The notes below the pieces were generated by a model. It was not told where the DNA came from and searched no databases. It saw only the letters and a program-made list of their open reading frames with translations. Positions 35,958 to 44,612 of a stretch of DNA of 64,000 nt are shown in pieces. The position numbers and the translations under genes were made by a program. Position 1 is the first letter of the stretch; each line of letters begins with the position of its first letter. Origin of the DNA: Niveibacterium microcysteis (GTDB lineage: Bacteria > Pseudomonadota > Gammaproteobacteria > Burkholderiales > Rhodocyclaceae); contig NZ_CP071060.1 in assembly GCF_017161445.1 (NCBI RefSeq), positions 310,001 to 374,000 of the forward strand, in the 5' to 3' direction.

Positions 35958-37361
35958 ATGAATCCGCTCTTTGAACGTCCGCTTGCGATTGTCGATCTAG
36001 AAACCACCGGCGCCGATCCGCATCGGGACCGCATCACCGAAGTCGCGATCGTGCGGGTGGAGGGCGGTGAGGTGGTCGATCGCTGGTCCAGCCTGGTCGA
36101 CCCGGAAATGCCGATTCCGTACCGGATCCAGGAATTCACCGGCATCACCAACGAGATGGTCGCCGGCGCGCCGAACTTTCGTGCGCTGGCCGACGAAATC
36201 GCGCAGCGCCTGGCCGGCGCGGTGTTCGTCGCGCACAACGCGCGTTTTGACTACAACTTCCTTCGCGCAGCATTCGCAGCGCGCCAGATTGCATTCGACC
36301 CGCCGGTGCTGTGCACCGTGAAGCTGTCGCGGGCGCTGTACCCGGAGCACGCGCGACACGGTCTGGACGCGATCATCGAACGCCACGGCTACGCGGTGGA
36401 GAACCGCCATCGTGCGATGACCGATGCCGACCTTGTTTGGCGCCTGATGCAGGATGCCGCGGCGAGCTTCGATCATGACCGGCTGCTGCTGGCCCTGCGC
36501 CGTGCTGGTAGCGAAGGGGCCGCCGTGCCCAAGCTGCCGGAGGGCGATCTCGAAGCATTGCCCGAGGCACCGGGCGTCTATCTGCTGTTCGGTGCCGGCG
36601 GGCAGTTGCTGCAGTGCGGGCGCTCCAACCATCTGCGTTCGAAGGTGCTGGGCTTGTTCACCGGCAGGGGCGACGCCAAGAGCGTGAAGCTGGGCAACCA
36701 GGTGCGGCGGGTGGAAACCGAGTTCACTGCGGGCGATCTGGATTCGCAGTTGCGTGAGCTGGCACTGCTGCGCCGCCATGTGCCCGAGAAATACCCGACC
36801 CGCTCGCTTGGCTGGAGCTTCATTCCGAACCGGCGCCGCCCACCGGTGCTCGAAGAGATCGAACTGCATGGCAGCGATCCGCTTGCGTGGCGCGAGGTCT
36901 TTGGCAGCTTCCGCGGCCAGCGCGAGGCGGACAACACGCTGCGCGAACTTGCGTTGCTGCACCGCCTGTGTCCGCAGCGCCTGGGGTTGGAGAACGGCCG
37001 CGGCGCCTGCCAGGCGTACGGCCTGAAGCGCTGCGACGGTGTCTGCGTGGATGCCGAGCGGCCGGAGATCCACGATGCGCGCCTGTTGCGTGCATTGGCA
37101 TCACTCGCGCCGCGCGCGTGGCCGTGGCCAGGCCCGGTGGCGATCGCGGAGCTGCATGAGGAAAGTGGCCGCGCAGCGACGCATGTGTTCGACCAGTGGT
37201 GCCATCTTGGCAGCGCGCGCGACGAGGCGGCGCTCGCCACCCTGCTCAGCGAGCCGCCGCCGCGCCGCTTCGATCTCGATATCGCGCGGCTGCTGCAGCG
37301 CTGGCTGATGCAGCCGGGTCACGCCAGCGCGGTGCGCGCACTGCCTCAGCGCGTGGTCTGA
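35958..37361 (+). CDS. DEDDh exonuclease fused to a degenerate GIY-YIG domain
   Basis: A 467-residue fusion. The N-terminal DnaQ-like 3'-5' exonuclease (about 9-165) has all DEDDh residues: D13 and E15 (VDLETTG), D98 (HNARFD), and H151 and D156 (HRAMTDAD). The second part (about 195-290) resembles the UvrC/Cho GIY-YIG nuclease: GVY at 206-208 is present, but the second motif reads QCG (219-221) where YIG is expected, and R227 is kept. A helical tail follows. Such fusions are assigned to DNA repair. ATG 35958 is chosen; the upstream frame overlaps DUF3460. The exonuclease is probably active, the GIY-YIG half doubtful. Confidence 0.85.
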   Translation: MNPLFERPLAIVDLETTGADPHRDRITEVAIVRVEGGEVVDRWSSLVDPEMPIPYRIQEFTGITNEMVAGAPNFRALADEIAQRLAGAVFVAHNARFDYNFLRAAFAARQIAFDPPVLCTVKLSRALYPEHARHGLDAIIERHGYAVENRHRAMTDADLVWRLMQDAAASFDHDRLLLALRRAGSEGAAVPKLPEGDLEALPEAPGVYLLFGAGGQLLQCGRSNHLRSKVLGLFTGRGDAKSVKLGNQVRRVETEFTAGDLDSQLRELALLRRHVPEKYPTRSLGWSFIPNRRRPPVLEEIELHGSDPLAWREVFGSFRGQREADNTLRELALLHRLCPQRLGLENGRGACQAYGLKRCDGVCVDAERPEIHDARLLRALASLAPRAWPWPGPVAIAELHEESGRAATHVFDQWCHLGSARDEAALATLLSEPPPRRFDLDIARLLQRWLMQPGHASAVRALPQRVV

Positions 37362-38428
37362 CGCGATTCGATCAGCGTGCGCAGCTCGCCCGGCAGCAGC
37401 GCACGTAGCTGTTCGGTCAGCCGCGCTTCATGCTTGCGCCACGCAACGCCGGCAAACACGATGCCGAGCCCGATCGCCGTGAGCGTGAGCGGGAACAGCC
37501 AGCTGTCGCGGAAGTAGTGGTGCGACAGATCGCCCAGCACCATCGCGACGCCCAGCGCCCCGAACACCACGAAAGTCCGCCGCACAAGTAGCGCGCCAAC
37601 GCCGATCAGCAGCAGGTTGATCGCGAGGTAGATCAGCTTGCCGGACAACAAGCCGGAGCCGAGTGAGCTGAGCCCGCCCCAGAAGGCCATCAGGCCGAAC
37701 AGATAGAGCCAGAACGGGTAATCCTTGCGCGAACGGCTGCGCAGCTCGATCCAGAAGGCCACCAGCAGCATGATCAGGCCGAAGGCGAGCGAGAACCACT
37801 TGCGGAAGGTCCATGAGGCTTCGCTCCAGTGGTAGTTGTCGTCCGCGGCGAGGATGAAGACGGCGAGGTCCATGCTCATGTACCACAGCGTCACCGCGAT
37901 CGGCATGACCAGGAAGGGCGTGCGCCAGCGGTAGAGCATCAGCGTGCCGGCGACCAGCGTGGCGAATTCCAGCGTGATCCAGCGCCAGTCGATGTACACG
38001 TGGTAATCGCGGTAGCCCTTGATGTGTTCAGCTTCGGCCCACAGCCCGAAGGCGTTCTGCAGGCCCCACACCGCCAGCGGCACCAGCACCACGATCAGCG
38101 CGGCCATGATGCCGCTGGGCACGGCCAGCCCCATACGCTCGAAGCGTTCCGCCAGCTTCCATGCAACGCCTGCATACAGCAGCGCGATGAAGAAGATGCC
38201 CCAGCCGCCGAACTGCTCCCAACCCAGAGTCATGAACAGCGACATCGCGCCGATCGCGAGCAGGCCACCGAGGTAGTACAGCACATGGGTAAAGTCGAAA
38301 CGCGGTGCGTCCGGGTCGCCGGCGCGGCGGGCGGCAAGGAACTGCCACAGTGCGTCGGCCGAATCGGCGGGCAACAGACCGGCCTGGCTGGCGGCATCGA
38401 GGTCGGCGCGTTGAATGCGGAGCGTCAT
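37346..38428 (-). CDS. Multi-spanning membrane protein (DUF2157-like)
   Basis: A 360-residue inner-membrane protein: a short cytoplasmic N terminus (about 1-45, like the DUF2157 head), then about nine hydrophobic segments, for example LYYLGGLLAIGAMSLFMTLG and GIMAALIVVLVPLAVWGLQ. The C terminus is basic and cytoplasmic. No catalytic or transport motif is visible. Its 3' end overlaps the exonuclease gene by 16 bp on the opposite strand, and it is divergent from the XRE regulator across 130 bp. Function unknown; the DUF2157 assignment is tentative. Confidence 0.7.
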   Translation of the reverse strand: MTLRIQRADLDAASQAGLLPADSADALWQFLAARRAGDPDAPRFDFTHVLYYLGGLLAIGAMSLFMTLGWEQFGGWGIFFIALLYAGVAWKLAERFERMGLAVPSGIMAALIVVLVPLAVWGLQNAFGLWAEAEHIKGYRDYHVYIDWRWITLEFATLVAGTLMLYRWRTPFLVMPIAVTLWYMSMDLAVFILAADDNYHWSEASWTFRKWFSLAFGLIMLLVAFWIELRSRSRKDYPFWLYLFGLMAFWGGLSSLGSGLLSGKLIYLAINLLLIGVGALLVRRTFVVFGALGVAMVLGDLSHHYFRDSWLFPLTLTAIGLGIVFAGVAWRKHEARLTEQLRALLPGELRTLIESRQTTR

Positions 38429-38522
38429 GTCTGGCCTTTGGGGCGGAGCGATGGCGCCATTGTGCCTGCACGCACCGGATGCTCGCGTGGCGGATTCGCT
38501 GTCGAGGTACGCGCCGCCGCCG

Positions 38523-38539
38523 GTATCATTTCCTGATAC
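38523..38539. promoter_or_regulatory. Palindromic operator candidate at XRE gene start
   Basis: GTATCA (38523-38528), TTTCC, TGATAC (38534-38539): perfect 6-bp arms ending 19 bp before the XRE gene ATG. The TATCAT within it could be a -10. The position and symmetry fit an autoregulatory XRE operator. Confidence 0.5.
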
Positions 38540-38558
38540 GCACTACTGGCCAGCCACC

Positions 38559-39311
38559 ATGACCCAAGCTGTGGAAGTCGTTGATCTGCTGAAAGCCGCA
38601 CTCAAGGCGCGCGGTATCACCTACGCCGAGTTGGCCCGTCGCGTCGGGCAGTCAGAGGCCAGCGTCAAGCGCTGGTTTGCGCAACGCAACTTCACCTTGG
38701 CGCGACTCGATACCGTGTGCGATGCGGTCGGCATCGACTTTGCCGAGCTGACCGGCGGCTTCGATCGCGAGGCACGGCTGGTATCTCGGCTGACCGTCGC
38801 GCAGGAGCGCGAGATCGTCAGCGAGCCCAAGCTCTTCCTCGCGGCCTTGTCCGCACTCAATCTGCTCGGTTTCGAGGACATGCTTGCGCTCTACGAATTC
38901 GAGCGCGCCGAGTTGATCGGCCTGCTCGCGCGGCTCGATCGCATCGGCTTCATCGAGCTGATGCCTAACAACCGGATACGTTTGCGTGTGGCCCGCACCT
39001 TCTCGTGGACGCCGAACGGGCCGATCATGGAAGCCTTCAAGGACAACGTGGCGGACTTCTTCGCGAGCGACTTCGCTGGCGCCGGCGAGGCGATGTTTCT
39101 GCTCAACGGGCGCCTTACGCCCGGTGCGCGTCATGCGCTGGCCGAACGACTGAAAAAGCTCGCGCGTGAGTTTGCGGAGCTGCATTGGGACGAGGGCACG
39201 CTGCCGCAGAGCGAGCGCCAGCCGGTGAGCCTGCTACTGGCGTGCCGACCGTGGCAGGTTGCGGCGATCCGGCCCTTCATTCGCACCACCCCGCAGCGCA
39301 AGGCGCGCTGA
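38559..39311 (+). CDS. XRE family transcriptional regulator
   Basis: A 250-residue cytoplasmic regulator. The N-terminal helix-turn-helix (about 9-58) reads LKARGITYAELARRVGQSEA, then VKRWFAQRNFTLARLDTVCD, the Cro/CI type. The C-terminal 180 residues are helical and of no recognised ligand domain (LNLLGFEDMLALYEFERAEL, then SFWTPN-like FSWTPNGPIMEAFKDN). I start at ATG 38559; an upstream frame from 38415 would run through the palindrome. It is divergent from the DUF2157-like gene and may regulate it and itself. Confidence 0.85.
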   Translation: MTQAVEVVDLLKAALKARGITYAELARRVGQSEASVKRWFAQRNFTLARLDTVCDAVGIDFAELTGGFDREARLVSRLTVAQEREIVSEPKLFLAALSALNLLGFEDMLALYEFERAELIGLLARLDRIGFIELMPNNRIRLRVARTFSWTPNGPIMEAFKDNVADFFASDFAGAGEAMFLLNGRLTPGARHALAERLKKLAREFAELHWDEGTLPQSERQPVSLLLACRPWQVAAIRPFIRTTPQRKAR

Positions 39312-39330
39312 AACATCTGTGGAGCATGGG

Positions 39331-39744
39331 ATGTTCAAGAATCCGGACACCAGCGCGTTGCGCGCGGCGCTGGGCGAGGTGAAGACGATCGCGATCGTCG
39401 GCGCATCGCCCAAGCCCGAGCGGCCCAGTCACTACATCGGCGCCTTCCTTAAGCAGCAAGGCTATCGGGTGATCCCGATCCATCCGGCGGCGGCGGAGAT
39501 CTTCGGCGAGAAGGTCTACAAACGCCTCTCCGACGTGCCAGAGAAGATCGATCTGGCGGACTTCTACATCAACGCGGAGCGCGTCGGCCCGATGGTGGAC
39601 GAGGCAGTAGCGCTCGGCATTCCCTTCATCTGGATGCAGGACCATGTTGTCGACGAGGCGGCTGCTCAGCGTGCACGCGATGCGGGCGCCACGGTGGTGA
39701 TGGACGACTGCATCTATCGCCGCTGGCGGCAGCTGACGGAATGA
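39331..39744 (+). CDS. CoA-binding domain protein (YccU-like)
   Basis: A 137-residue single Rossmann-like CoA-binding domain: [20 protein letters not shown] (nucleotide-binding loop), then [20 protein letters not shown] and [19 protein letters not shown]. The family resembles the CoA-binding half of succinyl-CoA synthetase alpha. It has been called YccU; ligand and role are not fixed. Cytoplasmic. It lies 19 bp after the XRE gene and 34 bp before dapF. Confidence 0.88.
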   Translation: MFKNPDTSALRAALGEVKTIAIVGASPKPERPSHYIGAFLKQQGYRVIPIHPAAAEIFGEKVYKRLSDVPEKIDLADFYINAERVGPMVDEAVALGIPFIWMQDHVVDEAAAQRARDAGATVVMDDCIYRRWRQLTE

Positions 39745-39778
39745 TCGAGCCGCGCTGGCCTGTGGGAGAATTGCACAC

Positions 39779-40609
39779 ATGAAACTCCGCTTCACGAAAA
39801 TGCAGGGCCTGGGCAACGACTTTGTCGTGATCGACGCGGTGCGCCAGCCCTTCGAGATGACGCCCGAGCGGGCGCGCTTCCTGGCCGACCGCCGCTTTGG
39901 CGTGGGCTGCGACCAGATCCTGATCGTCGAGCCAAGCCGCCTGCCCGGCGTCGACTTCCGCTACCGCATCTTCAACCTCGACGGCGAGGTGGAGCAGTGT
40001 GGCAACGGCTCGCGCTGCTTCGCGCGCTATGTGCGCGACAAGGGCCTCACCGACAAGGACGAGATCCGCGTCGAGACGCTCGCGGGCGTGATCTCGCCGC
40101 GGCTCGGTGCCGATGGGTTGGTGACGGTCGACATGGGCGCCCCGGTGCTCGATCCGGCGCGTATCCCGTTCATTTCCGATACCGATGCGCCGGCCCAGCT
40201 GCTGGACGTTGCGGGCGAGACGATCACGATCGGTGCCGTCAGCATGGGCAACCCGCATGCGGTGCAGGTGGTGGCCGATGTCGATACCGCGCCGGTCGCG
40301 ACGCAAGGTCCGCTGATCGAGCACCACCCGCGCTTTCCGGCGCGGGTGAACGCGGGTTTCATGCAGGTCGTCGACCGCCACACCATCCGTTTGCGCGTGT
40401 TCGAGCGTGCAGCCGGTGAAACGCTCGCCTGCGGTACCGGTGCCTGTGCGGCGGTGGTGTCCGGCATTCGCCGTGGTCTGCTTGACAGCCCGGTGCGCGT
40501 GCATGCGCGTGGCGGTGAGTTGAGCATCGCCTGGGCTGGCCCGGGCCAGCCGGTGCTGATGACCGGCCCGGCTGTTACCGTGTTCGAAGGCGAGATCGAA
40601 ATCGATTGA
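39779..40609 (+). CDS. dapF: Diaminopimelate epimerase
   Basis: DapF interconverts LL- and meso-diaminopimelate, needed for lysine and peptidoglycan. The 276-residue length is typical. The two catalytic Cys are visible: C74 in [12 protein letters not shown] and a second in [14 protein letters not shown] near residue 222. Other motifs are [12 protein letters not shown] at the N terminus and [12 protein letters not shown]. Cytoplasmic. It begins the dapF-DUF484-xerC block seen in many proteobacteria, here with an acetyltransferase inserted. Confidence 0.95.
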   Translation: MKLRFTKMQGLGNDFVVIDAVRQPFEMTPERARFLADRRFGVGCDQILIVEPSRLPGVDFRYRIFNLDGEVEQCGNGSRCFARYVRDKGLTDKDEIRVETLAGVISPRLGADGLVTVDMGAPVLDPARIPFISDTDAPAQLLDVAGETITIGAVSMGNPHAVQVVADVDTAPVATQGPLIEHHPRFPARVNAGFMQVVDRHTIRLRVFERAAGETLACGTGACAAVVSGIRRGLLDSPVRVHARGGELSIAWAGPGQPVLMTGPAVTVFEGEIEID

Positions 40610-40651
40610 TGACTGCGGTGGCAAGCCACCGCAGAAACGAGGTTTACACGC

Positions 40652-41302
40652 ATGACCGATCAGGAAGTCGTTGCCTACCTGCAGGCGAATCCCGAGTTCT
40701 TCAACGAGCAGCCGGCGCTGCTGGCCGAACTGGCCGTGCCGCATCCCGATACCGGCCAGGCGATCTCGCTGACCGAGCGCCAGTTGCTCGCGATGCGCGA
40801 GAAGCTGCAGCTGATGCAGGAGAAGATGGCCGAGCTGGTGCGCTTTGGCGAAGAGAACGACGTGATCGGCGAGAAGGTGCATCGGCTGACGCTGGGCCTG
40901 CTTGAGTCGAACAGCGTTGAAGCGGTGGTCGGCGTGATCGACACGCATCTTGTTGAAGACTTCGCAGTGCCGCATGTGGCGCTGCGTGTGTGGAACAGCA
41001 TCATCCAGCGCGACACGGTTGAGTTCTCGCCCGTCTCTGAAGAATTCCGCTTCTTCGCGGCGGATCTGCGCCACCCCTACTGCGGCCCGGCGACGCAGCC
41101 GGAAGTGGTCGGCTGGTTTGGCGAGGCCGGTGCTCATGTGCGCTCGGTCGCGCTGCTGCCGCTGCGCCGCGACGGCGTGGTGTTCGGCCTGCTCGCGCTG
41201 GGCAGCGAAGATATCGAGCGCTTCTATCCGGAAATGGGCACGCTTTATGTGGCGCGCATCGCCGATCTGGTCAGCGCTTCGCTGATCAACCATCTCGGTT
41301 AG
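40652..41302 (+). CDS. DUF484 family protein
   Basis: A 216-residue cytoplasmic protein of the DUF484 type. Residues 1-65 are helical (VVAYLQANPEFFNEQPALLA). The remainder is GAF-like (HLVEDFAVPHVALRVWNSII, then RSVALLPLRRDGVVFGLLAL), so it may bind a small ligand. It is 42 bp after dapF. The family regularly sits between dapF and xerC; its function is unproven. Confidence 0.9.
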   Translation: MTDQEVVAYLQANPEFFNEQPALLAELAVPHPDTGQAISLTERQLLAMREKLQLMQEKMAELVRFGEENDVIGEKVHRLTLGLLESNSVEAVVGVIDTHLVEDFAVPHVALRVWNSIIQRDTVEFSPVSEEFRFFAADLRHPYCGPATQPEVVGWFGEAGAHVRSVALLPLRRDGVVFGLLALGSEDIERFYPEMGTLYVARIADLVSASLINHLG

Positions 41303-41320
41303 CTCAGCGTTGCCTTCCCG

Positions 41321-41824
41321 ATGAGCGTCGCGATCGAGAACATCCGCGCTGACGACATCCTGCCCTTTCGCGCGGCGGTCGATAGCGTGGCCCGCGAAGG
41401 GCGTTTTCTCGCCAGCTATGAAGCGCCGTCGCTCGACGCGGTCGGGCGATTCGTCAATGCCAATATCGAGCACGGCTATCCGCACGTTGTCGCGCTCGCA
41501 GATGGCGCCCTGGTTGGCTGGTGCGACATCACGCCGGAAGGGCGCCCGCTCAAACGCCACGTCGGCCTGCTCGGGATCGGCGTGGTTGCAGGTTGGCGCC
41601 GCCGCGGTATCGGCAATGCGCTGATCAATGCTGCGCTGGCGCGCGCGGCGCAAGCCGGCTTTCTGCGTATCGAGCTGAGCGTGCGGGCCGACAACGCCGC
41701 GGCGATCGCCCTGTATCGCAAGCATGGATTCGTGCAGGAAGGGCTCAAGCGCTTCGCCGTGCGGGTGCCGGATGGCTTTGAGGATGTCGTGATCATGGCG
41801 CGCCTCTCGCCGGCGCTGGGCTGA
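41321..41824 (+). CDS. GNAT family N-acetyltransferase
   Basis: A 167-residue GNAT enzyme. The acetyl-CoA-binding loop is seen in VVAGWRRRGIGNALINAALA (R-x-x-G-I-G), with motif B in ELSVRADNAAAIALYRKHGF followed by VQEGLKRFAVR. GNAT proteins move an acetyl group onto amines; the C-terminal pattern resembles ribosomal-protein or spermidine-type acetyltransferases, but the substrate is unknown. It lies 18 bp after DUF484 and 1 bp before xerC, an insertion into the usual dapF-DUF484-xerC order. Confidence 0.9.
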   Translation: MSVAIENIRADDILPFRAAVDSVAREGRFLASYEAPSLDAVGRFVNANIEHGYPHVVALADGALVGWCDITPEGRPLKRHVGLLGIGVVAGWRRRGIGNALINAALARAAQAGFLRIELSVRADNAAAIALYRKHGFVQEGLKRFAVRVPDGFEDVVIMARLSPALG

Positions 41825-41825
41825 G

Positions 41826-42749
41826 ATGGATCTGTCAGCACCAGCGGAGCTCACGGCGCCGATGGAGGCATGGCTGGCGATGCTCGCGCATGAGCGGCGG
41901 CTCGCGGCGCTGACGATCAGCAACTACCGGCGCGATCTGCAGCGCTTGCTCGAGCTGAGCGCCGGGCGGGCGCTCGAACAGGTCTCGCCACACGATATCC
42001 GGCGCTATGTGGCCCGCTTGCATGGCCGGGGGCTGAGCGGGCGTTCGATCGCGCGGCATCTGTCGTGCTGGCGCGGTTTCTTCGCCTGGTGGGCAAAGTC
42101 GGGTGCGCTGGGCGCCAATCCTGTCGTGGGCATCCGGCCGCCCAAGTCACCGAAGGCGCTGCCGCAGGCGCTCTCGCCCGATCAGGCAGCGACGCTGCTG
42201 GATGCGCCGCAAGGGTCGGAAAACGATCCGTTTGCGCTGCGCGATCGGGCGATGTTCGAACTTTTCTACTCGTCAGGCCTGCGCTTGTCGGAACTCGCCG
42301 GGCTGGACATCGGGCCGGCACTCGACCTGCGCGAGGCCGAAGTGATGGTGACCGGCAAGCGGAACAAGACGCGCACCGTGCCGGTCGGCGCCAAGGCACG
42401 TGAGGCGCTGGCGGCCTGGCTGGCTGCACGCGGCCAGCATGCACGCGCCGACGAGGTGGCGCTGTTCGTCAACAGCCGCGGTGGCCGCATCAGCCCGCGC
42501 ATGATCCAGCAGCGCCTGTCGCTGTGGGCGCAGCGCAGCGGCCTTGGCGTGCATGTTCATCCGCATATGCTGCGGCACAGCTTTGCGAGTCATCTGCTGC
42601 AGTCGTCCGGTGACCTGCGTGCGGTGCAGGAGTTGCTGGGGCACGAGAGCATTGCCACCACGCAGATCTATACCCATCTCGACTTCCAGCACCTCGCCAA
42701 GGCTTACGACGCTGCACATCCGCGTGCGCGGCGGAAGCCGAAAGAGTGA
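41826..42749 (+). CDS. xerC: Tyrosine recombinase XerC
   Basis: XerC works with XerD at dif to resolve chromosome dimers. The 307-residue protein has the SAM-like N-terminal core-binding domain (about 12-100) and the catalytic domain with R153 (SSGLRLSELAGLD), K178 (GKRNKTR), H247 and R250 (HMLRHSFASHLL), H273 (LGHESIATTQ) and the nucleophile Y282 (IYTHLD). All six active-site residues are present. It ends the dapF-DUF484-GNAT-xerC run. The product could be XerD, but gene context favours XerC. Confidence 0.94.
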   Translation: MDLSAPAELTAPMEAWLAMLAHERRLAALTISNYRRDLQRLLELSAGRALEQVSPHDIRRYVARLHGRGLSGRSIARHLSCWRGFFAWWAKSGALGANPVVGIRPPKSPKALPQALSPDQAATLLDAPQGSENDPFALRDRAMFELFYSSGLRLSELAGLDIGPALDLREAEVMVTGKRNKTRTVPVGAKAREALAAWLAARGQHARADEVALFVNSRGGRISPRMIQQRLSLWAQRSGLGVHVHPHMLRHSFASHLLQSSGDLRAVQELLGHESIATTQIYTHLDFQHLAKAYDAAHPRARRKPKE

Positions 42750-42820
42750 GTCATGTCATAACGCTCGCACTGTCTGCGCGCGTATGATCGGCAGTTCCTT
42801 CATTTGCGCCGGAGCAAAAC

Positions 42821-43396
42821 ATGAAACTTCATTCCGCCCTGCTTGTTGCCCTGCTTGCGTGTGTTCCAGTTGCCGGTATGGCTGCGGATGCCGCCGTTGC
42901 CGTGGGCCAGGCCCCGGGCAAGGTTGGTGCCGCTGGTCGCGTTAGCGCCAAGGCAAAGGTCGAAGCGGTGGATGCCGCTACCCGCACCGTTACCTTCAAG
43001 GGTGAAAAGGGCAATGTGTTTGAAGTTGTCGCTGGCGACGAGGTGAAGAACTTCGACCAGATCAAGGTTGGCGATGTGCTGACGGTGACCTATGCCGAAG
43101 CGATCGCTTTCGAGTTGAAGAAGGGTGGCAAGGGCGTGCGTGAGCGCCGTGAAGCCACCGATGCGGTTGCTGCCGCACCGGGTGAAAAGCCGGCCGGCGC
43201 AGCGGGCCGCCGCATGATCATCGTGGCCGACGTGACGAAGGTCGATCACAAGGCGGGCACCGTAACGCTGCGTGGTCCGAAGCAGTCGCGCACCCTGAAG
43301 GTGGATGATCCGGCGAAGTTGAAGAACGTCAAGGTTGGCGATCAGGTCGAAGTGACCTACGTCGAAGCCGTGGCGCTGGAGATCGGCGCGAAGTAA
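42821..43396 (+). CDS. Periplasmic protein with duplicated beta repeat
   Basis: A 191-residue precursor with a signal peptide (to about residue 21, GMAA). It contains two copies of one domain: residues 44-99 (VEAVDAATRTVTFKGEKGNV, ending KVGDVLTVTYAEAIAFEL) and 136-189 (VTKVDHKAGTVTLRGPKQSR, ending KVGDQVEVTYVEAVALEI). The linker is basic then Ala/Gly/Pro-rich. The repeats look like small beta-barrels; no function is known. It sits alone between xerC (71 bp) and alkB, with its own terminator. Confidence 0.75.
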   Translation: MKLHSALLVALLACVPVAGMAADAAVAVGQAPGKVGAAGRVSAKAKVEAVDAATRTVTFKGEKGNVFEVVAGDEVKNFDQIKVGDVLTVTYAEAIAFELKKGGKGVRERREATDAVAAAPGEKPAGAAGRRMIIVADVTKVDHKAGTVTLRGPKQSRTLKVDDPAKLKNVKVGDQVEVTYVEAVALEIGAK

Positions 43397-43418
43397 GCGT
43401 CGGCCACCGTTGCCCGAA

Positions 43419-43443
43419 AGCCCCGCCGCGAGCGGGGCTTTTT
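43419..43443 (+). terminator. Intrinsic terminator after the duplicated-repeat gene
   Basis: AGCCCCGC (43419-43426), loop CGCGA, GCGGGGCT (43432-43439), then TTTT (43440-43443). Perfect 8-bp stem 22 bp past the stop. Confidence 0.88.
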
Positions 43444-43529
43444 CATGGCTGCTCGCGTGACGTGATTCGACAAGACGCGAAGCGGTGGGCCGACCGTAAG
43501 CTACATGCCGGCTTACAGGAGGGCGCTGC

Positions 43530-44612
43530 GTGCAAAGGGTGATCCGTTTAAAGCGCTATGCCTACGCACTGTTTCTGATTCCGCTGGTCTTGCCGCCCGC
43601 CGGTTTGATGCTCGGCGCGCATTACGCGGTGCCGGACTGGGGGGCTTGGCTGACGGTGCTCGTGGTGTTCGGTCTGGTGCCCCTGCTCGACACCTGCTTG
43701 GGTCGCGATACAGCGAACCCCGGCCCGGACGAAGAGCGCGCGCTGCTGGCCGATCCCTGGTATCCGGCCCTGACGCTGCTGGCAGTGCCGGCCTGGAGCG
43801 CTCTGCTGGTGTGGGGTGTATGGGCGGTGAGCCAGGCAACGTTGGGGCTGGCCGGTCGTGTCGGTTTGCTTGCCTCGCTTGCAACCGTGGGCGGTGCGGT
43901 GGCGATCAACGTCGGGCACGAACTGATCCACAAGACTCGCCGCGCAGAGCGTGCCGCCGGCGGCTGGCTGCTTGCGAGCGTGGGCTACGGCGGATTCAAG
44001 ATCGAGCATATCCGCGGCCATCATGTGGATGTCGCCACGCCGCGTGATACCTCCACCGCGCGCCTGGGCGAGAACGTGTATCGCTTCCTGTGGCGCGCGT
44101 TCACGACCAATCCGGTGCGGGCCTGGGAACTCGAACGGGCCCGCCTGTCACGCCGCAACTTGCCGTGGTGGCGCAACGAGCTTTTGCTGTGGTGGGGGCT
44201 GTCGCTCGCCTGGGCGGTTGGTTTCGCGCTGTGGTTGGGGGCGCCCGGCTTGGTCGCCTACCTGGGTATCGGCGTCGGCGCGATCGCCTTGTTGGAGATC
44301 GTGAACTACCTCGAACACTACGGTCTGATCCGCGCTCCACTGCCCAACGGGCGCTACGGGCCGGTCACCGAACATCATTCCTGGAACAGCCCCTTCCTGC
44401 TGACGAACCTGCTGCTGTTCCAGTTGCAACGCCACTCGGATCACCACGCCCACGCCGCACGGCGTTACCAGATCCTGCGCCACATGGCGGCGGCGCCGCA
44501 GTTGCCCGCGGGGTACGCCGCACTCGTGCTGCTGGCCTTGGTGCCGCCGCTGTGGCGCCGGGTGATGGATCCGCGTGTGGCGGCCTGGCGCGCGCAGCAG
44601 GGGCTTGCTTGA
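43530..44612 (+). CDS. alkB: AlkB-type alkane 1-monooxygenase
   Basis: AlkB hydroxylates the terminal carbon of medium-chain alkanes using a membrane di-iron site and electrons from rubredoxin. The 360-residue protein has several membrane segments and all His boxes: HELIHK (H130, H134), EHIRGHHVDVATP (H160, H164, H165), NYLEHYGLIR and LQRHSDHHAHAARRYQ. It also matches HHSWNSPFLLTN. The first box reads HELIHK rather than the common HELGHK. GTG 43530 follows AGGAGG at 43517. No rubredoxin or other alk gene is adjacent, so electron supply is elsewhere or its substrate differs. Confidence 0.9.
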   Translation: MQRVIRLKRYAYALFLIPLVLPPAGLMLGAHYAVPDWGAWLTVLVVFGLVPLLDTCLGRDTANPGPDEERALLADPWYPALTLLAVPAWSALLVWGVWAVSQATLGLAGRVGLLASLATVGGAVAINVGHELIHKTRRAERAAGGWLLASVGYGGFKIEHIRGHHVDVATPRDTSTARLGENVYRFLWRAFTTNPVRAWELERARLSRRNLPWWRNELLLWWGLSLAWAVGFALWLGAPGLVAYLGIGVGAIALLEIVNYLEHYGLIRAPLPNGRYGPVTEHHSWNSPFLLTNLLLFQLQRHSDHHAHAARRYQILRHMAAAPQLPAGYAALVLLALVPPLWRRVMDPRVAAWRAQQGLA

